Shown one piece after another: positions 62,600-64,000 of a stretch of 64,000 bases of DNA. The translations under genes were made by a program, and so were the position numbers. The notes under the pieces are model-generated. The model had not been told where the DNA came from and ran no database searches. It saw nothing but the letters and a program-made list of their open reading frames with translations. Source of the stretch: Phycisphaerae bacterium. Its GTDB lineage: Bacteria > Planctomycetota > Phycisphaerae > UBA1845 > PWPN01. How positions within the stretch are numbered: position 1 is the first letter of the stretch; the number at the start of each line of letters is the position of its first letter. Where the stretch lies: positions 62,001 through 126,000 of the forward strand of contig JAUCQB010000120.1 of NCBI GenBank assembly GCA_030372985.1. The letters are read 5' to 3'.

Positions 62600-64000
62600 A
62601 TGAGGCGTGTGATGTTGCGAACGTGGGGCCGTCAACCGTGCCGACTGCCGGTCGCGTCTCTGGCTCTGATCTGCGTGCTGGTCGGCTGCGAGAGTCCTGT
62701 GCGACCGGTTGGCGGTCCGGTCCGGCTGTCGTGGCTGCCTCCGATACAGCCTCCGCCGGAGTTCGATCGCACCCGAGCTGCGCTTTCCCTTGCGGAAATA
62801 CCGGATGATCCTCCCCCTCCGGCCGCCGCGGAGGAGAAGGGTGCGGAACCGTCCGAGGCCGTTCGCCGCCGACTATCGCAAGCCCGTGAACTTCTCAAGA
62901 AGGGACAGCCCACCGAGGCTCTCGGGATGCTCGAACAGGTGCTGCGGACGGACGCAGGCGTGGCCGAGGCGCATCGACTTGTCGGCCTCGCCAGCCTGAT
63001 GGCCGGTAATGATGAGCGAGCGGGCCTGTCGGCCGGCCGCGCGCTGACTCTGCGTCCCAGCGATCTCGTGAGTCATTATGTCGTCGGCCGGCTGGCGGAG
63101 AAGCGACGAGAAACGGCGGGAGCCGTTCGTGCCTACCGGGCGGCGTTGAAGTGCAAGACATCGCCGGACGAGGTCCACTACCTCGTTCTGACTCATTACC
63201 GATTGGGCCTCCTGCTGGATCAGGAAAGGTACTACCTGGCCGCGGCGGAACAATTGGGCTTGTTCGAGAAGGGCGTCCGTTCCCTGGGCGGCAAGATCGA
63301 GGAGAACGCCGAGCTGGCTTCGATTGTCCGGCAGCAGCGAGGGACGGTCGCCGTTCGCCTGGCCCGGGCGCACAGCTACCTCGGAGACTACTCTGCGGCC
63401 GCCGATGCACTGAAGATCGCTGCGGCTGAATCGCCGAAAGATCTCGATCTTCGCGCCGATTGCGTGCGGATGCTTGCCCATGCCGGTCGCCTGGAAGAGG
63501 CCATGGCCGAGTCGCGCCGATTCGTCGCCGACAGTCAGGGGAACCGTGAGGCGGTCCAGTTGCTGCTGGGTTTGCATCGGGCCGCGAGCCGGGCGGAAGC
63601 GGGGGTCGCCGCCATGCGAGACGTCGTGGCCGGGCAGCCCGACAACCTGGAACTGAATCTGCTGTATTGCGACGCCCTGGCGGATGCCGGGCGATACGAC
63701 CAGGCGGCAGCGACGCTCCAGGAACTGACCGATCGGTTTCCGAAGTCCTCGGAGGCAAAATGGAAACTGATCTCGATTCAACGGCTCCGCAAAGATTGGC
63801 CGGGCTGGCTCCTGGCCCTCACCCAGATGCTGGCCGCCGATCCGGTTGTCTATGAGAAGGCCAACCGGGAGCTTGATCAGGCACCTGTGTCGATCGCGGG
63901 GCGCGTTGCCGACGAAGCCTCTTCCGAAAGCGAGATTCGGCGGCTGGTGCCCGCACAGCCCGGCGACGCCGTCCTCGCGGCGGCCTACAACTATCTTCTG
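62600..64000 (+). CDS. TPR-repeat lipoprotein, 3' end cut by window
   Basis: Open from ATG 62600 to the right edge (467 codons) with no stop. A lipoprotein signal ends in VLVGC, with the acylated Cys at residue 30. Repeated helical pairs follow from about residue 95 (RRRLSQARELLKKGQPTEAL, ARAHSYLGDYSAAADALKIA, YCDALADAGRYDQAAATLQE), typical tetratricopeptide repeats. Presumably periplasmic, binding partner proteins. The rest lies outside the window. ATG 62600 is preceded by GGTGAGGCA; a later ATG at 62612 is possible. Confidence 0.82.
   Translation, partial: MRRVMLRTWGRQPCRLPVASLALICVLVGCESPVRPVGGPVRLSWLPPIQPPPEFDRTRAALSLAEIPDDPPPPAAAEEKGAEPSEAVRRRLSQARELLKKGQPTEALGMLEQVLRTDAGVAEAHRLVGLASLMAGNDERAGLSAGRALTLRPSDLVSHYVVGRLAEKRRETAGAVRAYRAALKCKTSPDEVHYLVLTHYRLGLLLDQERYYLAAAEQLGLFEKGVRSLGGKIEENAELASIVRQQRGTVAVRLARAHSYLGDYSAAADALKIAAAESPKDLDLRADCVRMLAHAGRLEEAMAESRRFVADSQGNREAVQLLLGLHRAASRAEAGVAAMRDVVAGQPDNLELNLLYCDALADAGRYDQAAATLQELTDRFPKSSEAKWKLISIQRLRKDWPGWLLALTQMLAADPVVYEKANRELDQAPVSIAGRVADEASSESEIRRLVPAQPGDAVLAAAYNYLL

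Overview
The window looks like chromosomal DNA from a heterotrophic planctomycete, most likely Phycisphaerae-like. The evidence is high GC, secreted proteins ending in dockerin-type modules (GDxDGDGDVDQxDFGLFQ followed by a second Dx[D/N]xDGxxNxxD loop), the MRCRxCDYRLWNL zinc-ribbon/Yip1 protein type, many lipoproteins and large glycoside hydrolases, and long intergenic stretches rich in inverted repeats. This placement is inference from gene style; there is no rRNA or other phylogenetic anchor in the window. I see no tRNA, rRNA, CRISPR array, prophage or intact insertion sequence.

Layout. 0-11.5 kb: the 3' part of an outer-membrane efflux protein, a GGQ release-factor-like protein, two small membrane/zinc-ribbon proteins, three secreted dockerin-type proteins, a four-cluster ferredoxin and an unrecognised protein. 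11.6-20.3 kb: housekeeping genes, with glmS divergent from an isolated nuoABC cluster, then murQ, a family-4 glycosyltransferase, an orphan LuxR-type response regulator, an acidic tail-anchored protein and rsmE. 20.4-28.0 kb: a MoxR/ChlI-type AAA+ ATPase overlapping a VWA protein, followed by a secreted M2-type metallopeptidase, a degenerate SDR protein and tsaD. 28-35 kb: a large lipoprotein with a six-hairpin glycosidase-like domain, an anti-sigma/ECF sigma pair and a two-PDZ HtrA protease. 35.3-37.9 kb: a small scarred accessory region with one copy of a 101-bp dispersed repeat, a duplicated promoter-like block, short orphan ORFs, an RHS-repeat fragment and an internally deleted RAYT transposase relic with terminal inverted repeats. 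37.9-42.7 kb: a YpfJ-type zinc peptidase, a SpoIID-domain protein and a long acidic coiled-coil protein. 42.8-55.3 kb: carbohydrate metabolism (GH127, a DUF5722-like protein, a GH65/isomerase/MFS operon, a UroD-type protein and a MalK-type ATPase). 55.5-64 kb: the translation/transcription operon nusA-infB-DUF503-rbfA-(EndoIII-like), then hisG and the 5' part of a TPR lipoprotein.

Functional reading. The 28-31 kb and 42.8-54 kb genes fit uptake and breakdown of plant- or algal-type oligosaccharides: extracellular or lipid-anchored hydrolases, an inner-membrane symporter, a disaccharide phosphorylase and a TIM-barrel isomerase. ECF/anti-sigma and HtrA form an envelope-stress block. The nusA operon is conventional in order but carries an EndoIII-like protein that lacks the catalytic lysine and the iron-sulfur cluster cysteines. 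The least explained parts are the 101-bp repeat, the 35.3-37.9 kb scar region, the structured 26.4-27.0 kb spacer and the 591-residue acidic protein.
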